Origin: Peptococcaceae bacterium
GTDB lineage: Bacteria > Bacillota > Desulfitobacteriia > Desulfitobacteriales > Syntrophobotulaceae
DNA: 46,008 bases
Assembly: GCA_012520405.1 (NCBI GenBank)
Contig: JAAYOJ010000071.1
Span: 1 to 46,008, forward strand
Direction of reading: 5' to 3'
The notes beneath the pieces were generated by a model, which was given only the letters and a program-made list of their open reading frames with translations, searched no databases and had not been told where the DNA came from. This document shows, piece after piece, positions 17,402 to 25,906 of this stretch (its first letter is position 1; the number at the start of each line of letters is the position of its first letter). The translations under genes were made by a program, and so were the position numbers.

Positions 17402-17521
17402 ACTGGCTGTCAAAGCTGTTTCCTTTTTTATCGGAATATTTTATCATAAAATGTGTATAGATGGTACATCTTGTAAAGAACTAAACTTTTTCCCATTTTA
17501 TAAAAAAATACCTTAAATCTT

Positions 17522-17550
17522 TTCCAAGCGTATTTTCAGCAAATTATAAT
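17522..17550 (+). promoter_or_regulatory. Candidate promoter for the two-component operon
   Basis: TTCCAA and a consensus TATAAT are separated by 17 bp, about 75 bp before the response-regulator start. The rest of 17402-17623 is AT-rich and shows no gene. Confidence 0.45.
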
Positions 17551-17623
17551 ATTCTTCTAAGTAATAATATCTATTCAAAAATGCTCTTTAAATTAATCTG
17601 GACATAAACCGGAGGAATGAAAT

Positions 17624-18313
17624 ATGCCTAATCCTAAATTTAAGATTCTGGTAGTTGATGATGATCCTTCCATCAGACAAATGTTAAGCCTTGGTCTGAT
17701 TCAAGAAGGCTATGAAGTGCAAACCGCCGAAAACGGCGAAATAGCTTTGGAAAAAATTCGCACTTTCGAACCCCAAATTATTATTTTGGATATTATGATG
17801 CCGGTTATGGACGGCTATGATTTATGCCAGGCCATCCCTCAGATATCCAACGCTTCGACCATTATGCTCACGGCCAAAGATACTTCCCAGGACATAGTAA
17901 AAGGACTTAGGATGGGAGCTAACGATTACCTGGTGAAACCTTTTCATTTTGAAGAATTACTGGCTAGAATCGAAGTTCAACTGCGCAATCGTTTTCCCGG
18001 CCTCTCGGGACAAAAAGTTATCGGCAGGTTTACAATTAATGAATTGCAAAAAACCATAGCTCTTGACGGTACAGTTCTGCATCTTTCACCTACCGAGTAC
18101 AAGCTCCTGACTTATTTGCTATGGAATGCCAACCAAACCTTAAGTAAAGAGAAAATCCTTATTCATGTCTGGGGCTATGATTTTGAAGGCGAGGATAATA
18201 TTGTAGAAGTATATATCAGTTATTTAAGAGAAAAACTAGCCGATAATTCCCATAAAATTATTAAAACTATCAGAGGATTAGGATATCGTTTAGAGGCGGG
18301 CAATGAAAACTAA
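17624..18313 (+). CDS. OmpR/PhoB-family response regulator
   Basis: This 229-residue protein has an N-terminal receiver with the acidic cluster VVDDDPS, phospho-acceptor Asp56 in ILDIMMP, the conserved Thr in MLTAKD, and Lys in YLVKPF. The C-terminal winged helix has LSPTEYKLLTYLLWNA and VEVYISYLREKLA. It is a DNA-binding output partner of the kinase that follows, with an 11-nt overlap that indicates translational coupling. Targets are unknown; the neighbouring genes do not reveal the signal. Confidence 0.95.
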   Translation: MPNPKFKILVVDDDPSIRQMLSLGLIQEGYEVQTAENGEIALEKIRTFEPQIIILDIMMPVMDGYDLCQAIPQISNASTIMLTAKDTSQDIVKGLRMGANDYLVKPFHFEELLARIEVQLRNRFPGLSGQKVIGRFTINELQKTIALDGTVLHLSPTEYKLLTYLLWNANQTLSKEKILIHVWGYDFEGEDNIVEVYISYLREKLADNSHKIIKTIRGLGYRLEAGNEN

Positions 18314-19838
18314 ACTTTTCAACTTAATTTCTAAAATAAGCAAATATGTAGTAAATTGGAAAAGGTCATTAGTAGGCCAGCTTTTACTGCGTTTATGGTT
18401 TTGCTTTATTATCTTTTTTACTATTATAGGCTCAATTCAATATGATGCTTTAAAGAACTCCCTCTACCATGGAGTTGAACAAAATCTAATATCTGACTAC
18501 AACTCCATAAGAAGCAGTATGCAGGACTGGCTTGGACGCAGTGTACTTCCCCCTGGCAGGTTTGCCGACCTTAGGCCTGGTAACTTTGTGGCCTTTTATT
18601 CTGCCAACAGCGAACCTGAATTTATTGTTTATAGTTATGGCCCTACTAACTACGACATGTCAGTTTTTATAAAACAAAAACTAAGCCTTGACTTATATCA
18701 AAAAGCCCTGGAAAACAAGCCTTTTATTTATACTGATTCCGCCAACAACAAATACATGCTTTTAGTCCAACCCGTTGTAGCTACTGGCTATCAAAGAACT
18801 ATTCTGGGTTATGCTGTAATGGGCGAACCTCTATTCGAAGAGGGAGTTATCCTCAACAACAGTGTCAAGAGTTATATTTTTAATGCCTTGCTCGTTATGT
18901 TGGTAAGTACCCTGCTTTCAGCTTATGCTTTACACAAACCCTTGGAACCGCTTCTCAATATATCTTCCACCGCCCGCAAAATAGCAGGGGGACGCTACGA
19001 TTTGCGCTTGCCTTACCAAAAAACATCCTTCGAAATTGAGCAGCTGCGGGAAGCCCTGAACCATATGCTCGGCCAATTGGAAATGGCTCTAAACACGGAA
19101 CGCAGAGCTAAAGAAAATATGTCCCGTTTTATTGCTGACGCTTCCCATGAACTAAGGACTCCCCTTACCTCGATTAGGGGTTTTTTGGAAATCCTGCAGC
19201 GTGGTGGGGCTAGAGATAAAGAAATATTAGATTCTGCCCATCAGACCATGCTCATCGAGACCGAACGGTTAATCCGTTTGACTGAAAGTTTGCTTACCCT
19301 CAACCGCCTTGCCCAGGAAGATCCTAGCGGAGAACAGACACAAAAATATGCCTGCACGCTTAAGGAGGTAATTCCGGAACTGCTGCCCCTTCTAAACCCT
19401 CTGCTTGACAACAGAACATTAAAAATTAACACTCAAGTGATTAAAAATGCCGAAGACCCAAATATCTCTATTCCGGTCCAAACTCTGCCTTTAAAGCCCG
19501 ATGAGCTTAAACAAATACTCTATAATTTGTTGAATAATGCCATACAGCACACAGAAAATGACGGTACTATATGCATCTTAACCGGCGAAGAAGAATCTAA
19601 AACCACAATTACAATTCAAGATAATGGGCAAGGAATCCCTTCTGAAGATTTACCTTATATCTTTGAAAGGTTCTTCAGAGGGGACCGTTCCCGTTCCCAT
19701 ACCAGAGGGCAAGGTTCGGGCCTGGGTCTCGCCATTGTCTCCGAACTGGTTCGAATTAGGGGTGGGAAAATTAAAGTCGAAAGTAGCTTAGGAACCGGAA
19801 CGAGTTTTATTATATTCTTTCCCCGGATAGAGGGGTGA
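18303..19838 (+). CDS. Membrane sensor histidine kinase
   Basis: This 511-residue kinase has a first membrane helix near 27-47, an extracytoplasmic sensor region of about 140 residues, a second helix near 190-210, then HAMP, and HisKA with the phospho-acceptor in FIADASHELRTPLTS. The ATPase domain carries NLLNNAIQHTE, DNGQGIP, FERFFRGD and GSGLGLAIV. It overlaps the response-regulator gene. The sensor region has no motif I can assign, so the stimulus is unknown. Confidence 0.95.
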   Translation: MKTKLFNLISKISKYVVNWKRSLVGQLLLRLWFCFIIFFTIIGSIQYDALKNSLYHGVEQNLISDYNSIRSSMQDWLGRSVLPPGRFADLRPGNFVAFYSANSEPEFIVYSYGPTNYDMSVFIKQKLSLDLYQKALENKPFIYTDSANNKYMLLVQPVVATGYQRTILGYAVMGEPLFEEGVILNNSVKSYIFNALLVMLVSTLLSAYALHKPLEPLLNISSTARKIAGGRYDLRLPYQKTSFEIEQLREALNHMLGQLEMALNTERRAKENMSRFIADASHELRTPLTSIRGFLEILQRGGARDKEILDSAHQTMLIETERLIRLTESLLTLNRLAQEDPSGEQTQKYACTLKEVIPELLPLLNPLLDNRTLKINTQVIKNAEDPNISIPVQTLPLKPDELKQILYNLLNNAIQHTENDGTICILTGEEESKTTITIQDNGQGIPSEDLPYIFERFFRGDRSRSHTRGQGSGLGLAIVSELVRIRGGKIKVESSLGTGTSFIIFFPRIEG

Positions 19839-19849
19839 CAAAATAAAAA

Positions 19850-19877
19850 AAGTAGCCGGGTAGGCTACTTACTTTTT
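19850..19877. terminator. Bidirectional terminator between kinase gene and htpG
   Basis: AAGTAGCC and GGCTACTT form an 8-bp stem with A-run and T-run flanks. The htpG stop codon lies inside the stem, so one element ends both converging transcripts. Confidence 0.85.
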
Positions 19878-21740
19878 AGTTACCGCTCTTTCCAGAATAC
19901 TATACAAGCGGTTTACCATATTGCGCGGATCCACTATAAGGCCGGCGGCTATCTGAGCATTTTGGAGTACCTGTTCAGCTGCCTCCGTAGCAAAGGGGTC
20001 CTCATTTTTTCGTAGTTCATTAATTCCCTTAATTACAGGGTGGCGGCTGTTTATCTCCAATATGCCGGCTGGCACGGAATTAAGTTCTTTGCTCATAAGT
20101 TGCATCATTTTCTGCATGTTGTGCGTACCATGGGGGCTTAAGACCACAGCAGGGCTGTCCACCAAACGTTTAGAGGCCCGAACTTCGGTAACCTTAGTAT
20201 CCAGAGTTTCCTTAAACCAGGCCAGCAGGGCTTGTTTATCATCTTCTGGCATTTCCTCTTCTTTCTGACTCTCATTAAGATCGGCATCGGGTAAATCGCT
20301 ACTGTCCTGCTCAGCGGCAATTATTTTTTTGCCTTTATATTCATGCAAGCTATCCAGAATATAATCGTCAATAGCCTCGTAGGTATAAAGGACTTCAATG
20401 CCCTTATCTTTAAAAATTTCCAAATAAGGACCAGATTCTATAACTTCCCGGTTTGTTCCGCCCACGTAATATATAGCTTTCTGATCTTCTCTCATTCTTC
20501 CCACATAATCATCCAGCGCTATGAGCTCTCCTGGGGCTGTAAAATTAGATTCAAAACGCAATAGTCTAACTAAGGCATCTTTATGAATATAATCTGTAGC
20601 TGCGCCCTCTTTCAAAAAGTGATTGAACTTTTCCCAAAACTGCCGGTACTTGTCCGGATTGTCTTTGGCCTGTTCCTCAAGGAATTTAAGAAAGCGAGAG
20701 GTTACTACTTTATTGAGCTTGACAACTAAAGCATTGTCCTGAAGTGTTTCCCGGGAAATGTTTAGTGGTAAATCATCGCTGTCAATAATTCCCCGCACAA
20801 ACCTCATCCATTCCGGGACAATGGCCTCGGATTTCTCCTGGATAAGCACTTTTTTGCAGAATAGGTTAACCCCTCTTTCCATACGGCTAAAACCCAATCT
20901 TTCAAAATTTTCCGCCGGTACGAAAAGAAGAGCTCTTATAGACAGGGGAGCATCCGATGTAAAGTGAAGTTTATAAAAAGGTTCCTGGTAGGAGTTGTCA
21001 ATATATTTATAGAACTCGGTATATTCCTCTTCACTGATTTGAGTAGGGTTCTTGGTCCAAATAGCCTCAACCGTATTGGCTTTTTCATCATTTACTTTAA
21101 TGGGAAAAGGAACAAAACTCGAATACTGTTTGATGATGCGTTTTATTTCCTCAGCTTGGCAGTAATTGTAGGCATCCGGTTTGAGATTAAGAATAATACT
21201 GGTGCCATAAGTATTTTTATCACCCTTGGCCAAGGAATATGTTCCCGTGCCATCCGACGTCCAAACCCAACTCTCGGCATCCGGCCTGAAAGAACGGGTA
21301 TGAATAGTTACCTTGTCGGCAACCATAAAGGCGGAATAAAAACCCACTCCAAACTGGCCGATAAGGCTCAAATCCATTGATCCTGTTTCAGAGTCCTTTT
21401 TGACTTCCGCTAACTGTCTGATAAATTCTTTGGAACCCGAATGGGCTATGGTTCCAAGGTTCTCAATCAACTCCTCCTTGGTCATGCCGATTCCATTATC
21501 TGAGATGGTTAAAGTATGAGCCTTTTCATCCGTCTGAATAGAAATTTCTAAAGGCAGATCAAGATTGTCACTGTTTTCTTCGGTTAATTTACAGTACCGC
21601 AGCTTTTCTGTCGCATCCGCCGCATTAGATATCAATTCTCTCAAAAAAACATTCCGATCTGTGTAGAGAGAATTAATAACAATATCTAGCAGTTGTCTAA
21701 TCTCAGTTTGAAACTCCCTGGTCTCAACATTATTATTCAT
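19869..21740 (-). CDS. htpG: Hsp90-family chaperone HtpG
   Basis: This roughly 623-residue protein has the GHKL ATPase motifs of Hsp90: LRELISNAADA, ISDNGIGMTKEEL, GQFGVGFYSAF and GTSI. A middle domain and a C-terminal dimerisation region follow. I chose ATG at 21740 because GGGAGG lies 9 nt upstream and HtpG proteins begin shortly before ETREFQTE; the longer frame adds 26 unsupported residues. It appears monocistronic and converges on the two-component operon. Confidence 0.97.
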   Translation of the reverse strand: MNNNVETREFQTEIRQLLDIVINSLYTDRNVFLRELISNAADATEKLRYCKLTEENSDNLDLPLEISIQTDEKAHTLTISDNGIGMTKEELIENLGTIAHSGSKEFIRQLAEVKKDSETGSMDLSLIGQFGVGFYSAFMVADKVTIHTRSFRPDAESWVWTSDGTGTYSLAKGDKNTYGTSIILNLKPDAYNYCQAEEIKRIIKQYSSFVPFPIKVNDEKANTVEAIWTKNPTQISEEEYTEFYKYIDNSYQEPFYKLHFTSDAPLSIRALLFVPAENFERLGFSRMERGVNLFCKKVLIQEKSEAIVPEWMRFVRGIIDSDDLPLNISRETLQDNALVVKLNKVVTSRFLKFLEEQAKDNPDKYRQFWEKFNHFLKEGAATDYIHKDALVRLLRFESNFTAPGELIALDDYVGRMREDQKAIYYVGGTNREVIESGPYLEIFKDKGIEVLYTYEAIDDYILDSLHEYKGKKIIAAEQDSSDLPDADLNESQKEEEMPEDDKQALLAWFKETLDTKVTEVRASKRLVDSPAVVLSPHGTHNMQKMMQLMSKELNSVPAGILEINSRHPVIKGINELRKNEDPFATEAAEQVLQNAQIAAGLIVDPRNMVNRLYSILERAVTKK

Positions 21741-21913
21741 TATTATCAACCCTCCCAATAATTTTGACGAATGACGAATAATATTATACCATATAGAAAA
21801 GATAAAAATCCTCTTCAAACAGAGGGGATTTATTTATCTTTAATGAATATCCAAACTGCGATCAAGCAAGTAATTCAATAAGGTCTCCATAAATATTCGG
21901 GGGGATAAAAGAG

Positions 21914-22663
21914 ATGAACTTTACCGCCAAAGCATTTATAATTGTTACCATCTTTATGCTAAGTAGCATTTTAGCAAGCGCCTGTAGCTCCAAAGAAGCA
22001 CCTGCAACTCCTCATTCTTCGCCTTCTTCAGCAACGCTTTCATCTGTTGACAATAAGTCCTCCAGTATTGACAATGAATCCTCCACGAATCAAGAATCTA
22101 TTTCCGCCTTGCTCGTCAAAGCCAATGGGATTACGGAAATTAGTTATGATCTGATCATAGTCGGGGGTGGGATCTCTTCTGAGAGCAGAGTATGGTTAAA
22201 AGAAACAAAAATGAAAACCGATACTCTTATGAACGGAAAGAGGACTTACTGCCTATTTGACTTAGAGAAAGACGAGGTTATTTCTTATTTACCCGGAGAG
22301 GAAATAGCCACCAAACAAAAAATCTGCGAATATGACGGGCTGGACAACATTACGCCCATGGATTTCCTCGGATATTTATCTGAAAATGATTATAAACTGA
22401 CTGGAACCCAAACTGTTAACGGCATGGAATGTGAAGTAATTTCTTTTAGCACGGAAGAGGGTAGTTTTAAAGAATGGCTGAGTAAAGATCATGGTATAGT
22501 GGTAAAATTCGAACAAAACCTCAATGGTCAGACCACTACTTCAGAATACAAAAATATCAAAATCGGAGCCGGATCAGTGCCCGTCGGGACCTTTAACCTG
22601 CCTGAACATATCCAAGTAATAGACCTCAATGATATTATGGGCAACGTCGCTAAATGCCGATAA
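21914..22663 (+). CDS. Lipoprotein with LolA-like C-terminal region
   Basis: This 249-residue protein has a signal peptide ending in ASAC, so Cys24 is the probable lipidated residue. A Ser/Thr-rich linker follows to about residue 60. The folded part (about 65-249) has short alternating strands such as RTYCLFDLEKDEVISY and a VPVGTFNLPEH segment, reminiscent of LolA-like lipoprotein-carrier folds seen in Firmicute lipoproteins. Function unknown. GGGG ahead of the ATG gives the ribosome site. It is followed by its own terminator. Confidence 0.8.
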   Translation: MNFTAKAFIIVTIFMLSSILASACSSKEAPATPHSSPSSATLSSVDNKSSSIDNESSTNQESISALLVKANGITEISYDLIIVGGGISSESRVWLKETKMKTDTLMNGKRTYCLFDLEKDEVISYLPGEEIATKQKICEYDGLDNITPMDFLGYLSENDYKLTGTQTVNGMECEVISFSTEEGSFKEWLSKDHGIVVKFEQNLNGQTTTSEYKNIKIGAGSVPVGTFNLPEHIQVIDLNDIMGNVAKCR

Positions 22664-22698
22664 GTTCTGCCCGCTACTTCTGCCTATAGCTTTATAAC

Positions 22699-22739
22699 AG
22701 GGGTGTAACAAAACTATGGTTTTACTACACCTCTTTCTT
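22699..22739 (+). terminator. Terminator after the lipoprotein gene
   Basis: AGGGGTGTA and TACACCTCT pair (one G-U) around an 18-nt loop, followed by TTTCTTATT. Confidence 0.7.
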
Positions 22740-22782
22740 ATTGAAAAAATGCTGCAGCACAATCCTAAAAAAATGCGCTCCT

Positions 22783-22819
22783 AAAAAAATGAGAGATAGC
22801 GAAGTTTTGTTGCTATCTC
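22783..22819 (-). terminator. Terminator of the small Sm-like membrane protein gene
   Basis: On the minus strand GAGATAGC and GCTATCTC form a stem followed by CATTTTTTTAG. Confidence 0.85.
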
Positions 22820-22845
22820 CCAAAGATCTTTAGCAGTAAGTTCTT

Positions 22846-23112
22846 CTAAAAATAAGGATACCCGCTCCAACCATACCAGGGATAAGAAGTGCGTCCAACG
22901 CTATAGCCGACTCCAAAAGATAAGGCCAAAAGAGCTATGGCCGCAAAAGGTAAGAAAAAGAAACCAGGATTAGAAGAATGGAATAGTATACCATGGCGAT
23001 AGACTTGAACTACTTGTCCGGTGTATTGCCTTCCGTCCCTAAGAAACAGGGTAACTTGCCTGCCTTGGTAAGGCACCATGCTTTCATAACATACATTTCT
23101 AAATAAATGCAA
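22846..23112 (-). CDS. Small membrane protein with Sm-like N-terminus
   Basis: This 88-residue protein starts at TTG (23112), which has GGAGG 8 nt upstream; the inner ATG lacks a ribosome site. Residues 12-45 read GRQVTLFLRDGRQYTGQV followed by VYRHGILFHS, the alternating pattern of a small beta-barrel (Sm/DUF2642-like). One transmembrane helix follows (about 50-72), then a short aromatic tail rich in Tyr, Trp, Pro and Gly. The role is unknown; spore-coat proteins and RNA-binding proteins both use such barrels. It is monocistronic, between murI and its terminator. Confidence 0.7.
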   Translation of the reverse strand: MHLFRNVCYESMVPYQGRQVTLFLRDGRQYTGQVVQVYRHGILFHSSNPGFFFLPFAAIALLALSFGVGYSVGRTSYPWYGWSGYPYF

Positions 23113-23176
23113 AAAACTCTACCTCCTTTTTATTGGTAAATAATGGTTCTGTATAATCTATGCTTGGGAGGTAGAG

Positions 23177-23953
23177 TTAGCAACCTATAGAGTTAGCAAG
23201 CTGGAGAATATCCAAATATTTTGCATATTTTATATTAGCGGCCTGTTTCCTGCCTGAAGAATAGTATATTACTTTCCCCTGGCCGTCTTGGCAGAGATTC
23301 CTGTCTAGTAATATTTTTTTAAGATAATTGACTGTCCCTGTACTTCCGTCTATAATATCTGTCCCCGACGGAAATACCTTCCGGAAGCAGTTTTTGTAGA
23401 AAGGGAAATGAGTACACCCTAACACCACGGTCCCATAAGAGCTTAAATCATATCCAGCCAGTTTTTGTTGCAGATAGGCTTGAATAATGCCAGGATCAAA
23501 CACAAAATTCTCAGCAAACTCTACAAGTTCCGGCAGGGCTAAGCCGTCAACCATATGGGCTTTATCAAATCTGGTGACTAAATTTTGATATTTTTCCTCG
23601 CGCAGGGTGAGAGGGGTGGCTGTAACCAGAATTCTTTTGTCCCCGTTTTTCTCTACCGCCGGTTTAACTGCCGGTTCCATTCCCAGAATTGGAAAGCTGT
23701 ACTTAGCACGCAGATCATTAATTGCAATACTGGTTGCAGTATTACAAGCCACCACTAAAGCTTTTATTCCTTGGGCAGCCATAAAGTCAACAGCTTCCAG
23801 CACGAACTTTTTTACTTGTTCTTTACTTTTTGTACCGTAAGGAACATGATCCGTATCGGCATAATAGAGATAATTCTCTTTAGGGAGTTGCTTTAAAGCC
23901 TCAGCCAAAACCGTGATACCGCCTACCCCGGAGTCAAAAAAACCTATACTCAT
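23177..23953 (-). CDS. murI: Glutamate racemase
   Basis: This 258-residue enzyme makes D-glutamate for peptidoglycan. It begins IGFFDSGVGGITVLAEALK and has both catalytic cysteines in context: VVACNTATSIA and VLGCTHFPF. YADTDHVPYG is also conserved. Length is normal. It appears to be a single-gene unit; GGGTGAG precedes the ATG. Confidence 0.96.
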   Translation of the reverse strand: MSIGFFDSGVGGITVLAEALKQLPKENYLYYADTDHVPYGTKSKEQVKKFVLEAVDFMAAQGIKALVVACNTATSIAINDLRAKYSFPILGMEPAVKPAVEKNGDKRILVTATPLTLREEKYQNLVTRFDKAHMVDGLALPELVEFAENFVFDPGIIQAYLQQKLAGYDLSSYGTVVLGCTHFPFYKNCFRKVFPSGTDIIDGSTGTVNYLKKILLDRNLCQDGQGKVIYYSSGRKQAANIKYAKYLDILQLANSIGC

Positions 23954-24094
23954 GTATTCTCACCCAAAATCTTAATCTTTTCCATTATTGACTAAAATAA
24001 TTTTTTTAAACTATTTTGCATAAAAAATGCCCGTTTATACAGTATTTTAAGTATAGCAGGGTTTTATCTAGCTTGTAATTCATTGTCTCCTATG

Positions 24095-24123
24095 TTGAAA
24101 GCTACCTAAGAAAAGTATATAAT
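24095..24123 (+). promoter_or_regulatory. SigmaA-type promoter of speD
   Basis: TTGAAA, 17 bp, then consensus TATAAT, about 60 bp before the speD start. The remainder of 23954-24182 shows no gene. Confidence 0.65.
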
Positions 24124-24182
24124 TTTTTATTGTGTTAGGGAAATGTTTTTTTATATATCTAGCAAACAGGTTGTGAAATATT

Positions 24183-24998
24183 ATGAAAATCCGGCCCATT
24201 AATAAAAAACTTAAATTATATGGCTTTAATAACCTCACTAAAACCTTAAGCTTTAATTTTTACGATATTTGCTATGCTCTTAGTCAGGATCAGCATAAAA
24301 AGTATATTGAGTATATTGATGAAGAATATAATGCGGACCGCCTGGTTAAGATTCTTACTTCAGTGGCTGAAATAATTGAGGCTAATATTCTAAATATTGC
24401 CAATCAAGACTATGACCCCCAGGGTGCAAGTGTCACCATGCTCGTTGCTGAGAATGAAATAATTAGCAACGGTTCCATAAGAATTGAAGAAAATGAAGTT
24501 CCCGGACCGACTTCGGAAGCTATTGTGGGTCACCTCGATAAAAGCCATATTACCGTGCATACCTATCCAGAAAATCATCCAGATAAAGGCATAAGTACTT
24601 TCCGGGCCGATATTGATGTCTCTACTTGCGGCCAGATTTCACCACTTAAAGCTTTGAATTTCCTTATTACCAGTTTTGAACCCGATATTGCCGTTATCGA
24701 CTACCGGGTACGAGGATTTACCCGTGATGTGAACGGCAGAAAACACTTTATTGACCATAAGATTAATTCTATTCAAAATTTTATCTCCGAAGAAACCCGT
24801 AACAAATATCAGATGATTGATGTCAACGTTTACCAAGACTACACCTATCACACCAAAATGCTACTCAAAGAGTTTAATCTGGACCATTATTTGTTCGGAA
24901 CAGAAAAAGAAGAGCTTACGCCGAGCAAACGCCGGAGAATTAAACAAAGAATCAAGCATGAAATGCTTGAGATTTTCTCCGGAAGAAATATTTTTTAA
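24183..24998 (+). CDS. speD: S-adenosylmethionine decarboxylase proenzyme
   Basis: This 271-residue protein is of the longer, E. coli-like SpeD class rather than the short archaeal/Bacillus type. The self-cleavage site is in [15 protein letters not shown], with Ser121 as the predicted pyruvoyl precursor. It supplies decarboxylated S-adenosylmethionine for spermidine synthesis. No speE or other polyamine gene lies nearby. The ribosome site is weak (AGG 10-12 nt upstream). Its 3' end converges with the pseudouridine synthase gene with only 2 nt between them and no visible terminator. Confidence 0.94.
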   Translation: MKIRPINKKLKLYGFNNLTKTLSFNFYDICYALSQDQHKKYIEYIDEEYNADRLVKILTSVAEIIEANILNIANQDYDPQGASVTMLVAENEIISNGSIRIEENEVPGPTSEAIVGHLDKSHITVHTYPENHPDKGISTFRADIDVSTCGQISPLKALNFLITSFEPDIAVIDYRVRGFTRDVNGRKHFIDHKINSIQNFISEETRNKYQMIDVNVYQDYTYHTKMLLKEFNLDHYLFGTEKEELTPSKRRRIKQRIKHEMLEIFSGRNIF

Positions 24999-25000
24999 CT

Positions 25001-25906
25001 TTAAAAATCACAGTCTGAGATATTAAGGAAGGCGAAATCCGAGGGGAAGGGAGCCCGCACCATAATTTCTCTCCCATCCTCAGGATGAATAAATTCCAAA
25101 GACCGGGCATGTAAAGCTTGCCGTTTTATAAGCGGCGAGCTTTTTCCATACATTCTATCCCCAATTACGGGATGCCCTACTGAAGCCAAATGCACCCTTA
25201 TCTGATGCGTTCTGCCTGTTTCCAGAGTGAGGGCCAAAAGTGACATCCCTCGGGAGGTCAAAACAGTACGATAATGAGTGATAGCTTTTTCCCCCTGCTC
25301 AGTTATAGCCCTGCGGTTTGGCTTAAAGGGATGCGGCCCGATAGGAGCATCGATCGTTCCCACAGGCGGGTCCAAAATCCCTTGAACAATAGCTAGATAA
25401 GAACGTTTAAAACTACCTTCTAATAATTGTTTTTCTAAGATGGTCTGGGTCAAGGAATCCTTGGCAAAGACCACACAGCCGGTCGTATCCCGGTCAAGAC
25501 GATGAAGCGGCCGAATAGTACAAACTTTGCCGCTTTGAGCAAAGTAAGCAGCCAAATAATTGGCCAGCGTTCCGTACCTAGTCCGACCGGCCGGATGAAC
25601 CAGAAGACCTGCGGGTTTATCTAAGACAATAACTCGGCTGTCTTCATACAAAATATCGATAACCCCGGGCTCGGGATCAACACCATAGCTTTGATCGCTA
25701 AGCTCCAAAACACTCAGTATCTGGCCGCTTTTAAGTTTCTTTTGCAGGTAAACCGGTTTATTATTAAGCAATATACCTTTGAGCCTGGTTATTTTTTGAA
25801 TCTTCCTCCCGGATAACTGCAGTTGCTTTTTTAAATACTCTTCAACAGTCAAACCTTGGTATTCAGGCCCTATGTGGTGAGTCCGGAAGGTCCGCTTTAC
25901 TTTCAT
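25001..25906 (-). CDS. RluA/RluD-family pseudouridine synthase
   Basis: This 301-residue protein has an N-terminal S4-like RNA-binding domain (VEEYLKKQLQLSGRKIQKITR) and the catalytic motif RPLHRLDRDTTGCVVFA, whose Asp is the nucleophile. The C-terminal TGRTHQIRVHLASVGHPVIGD is also family-typical. It isomerises uridines in rRNA or tRNA; the exact site cannot be predicted. Its start overlaps the leuA 3' end by 44 nt in another frame, with AAGAGG upstream, so it is probably translationally coupled to leuA. Confidence 0.92.
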   Translation of the reverse strand: MKVKRTFRTHHIGPEYQGLTVEEYLKKQLQLSGRKIQKITRLKGILLNNKPVYLQKKLKSGQILSVLELSDQSYGVDPEPGVIDILYEDSRVIVLDKPAGLLVHPAGRTRYGTLANYLAAYFAQSGKVCTIRPLHRLDRDTTGCVVFAKDSLTQTILEKQLLEGSFKRSYLAIVQGILDPPVGTIDAPIGPHPFKPNRRAITEQGEKAITHYRTVLTSRGMSLLALTLETGRTHQIRVHLASVGHPVIGDRMYGKSSPLIKRQALHARSLEFIHPEDGREIMVRAPFPSDFAFLNISDCDF

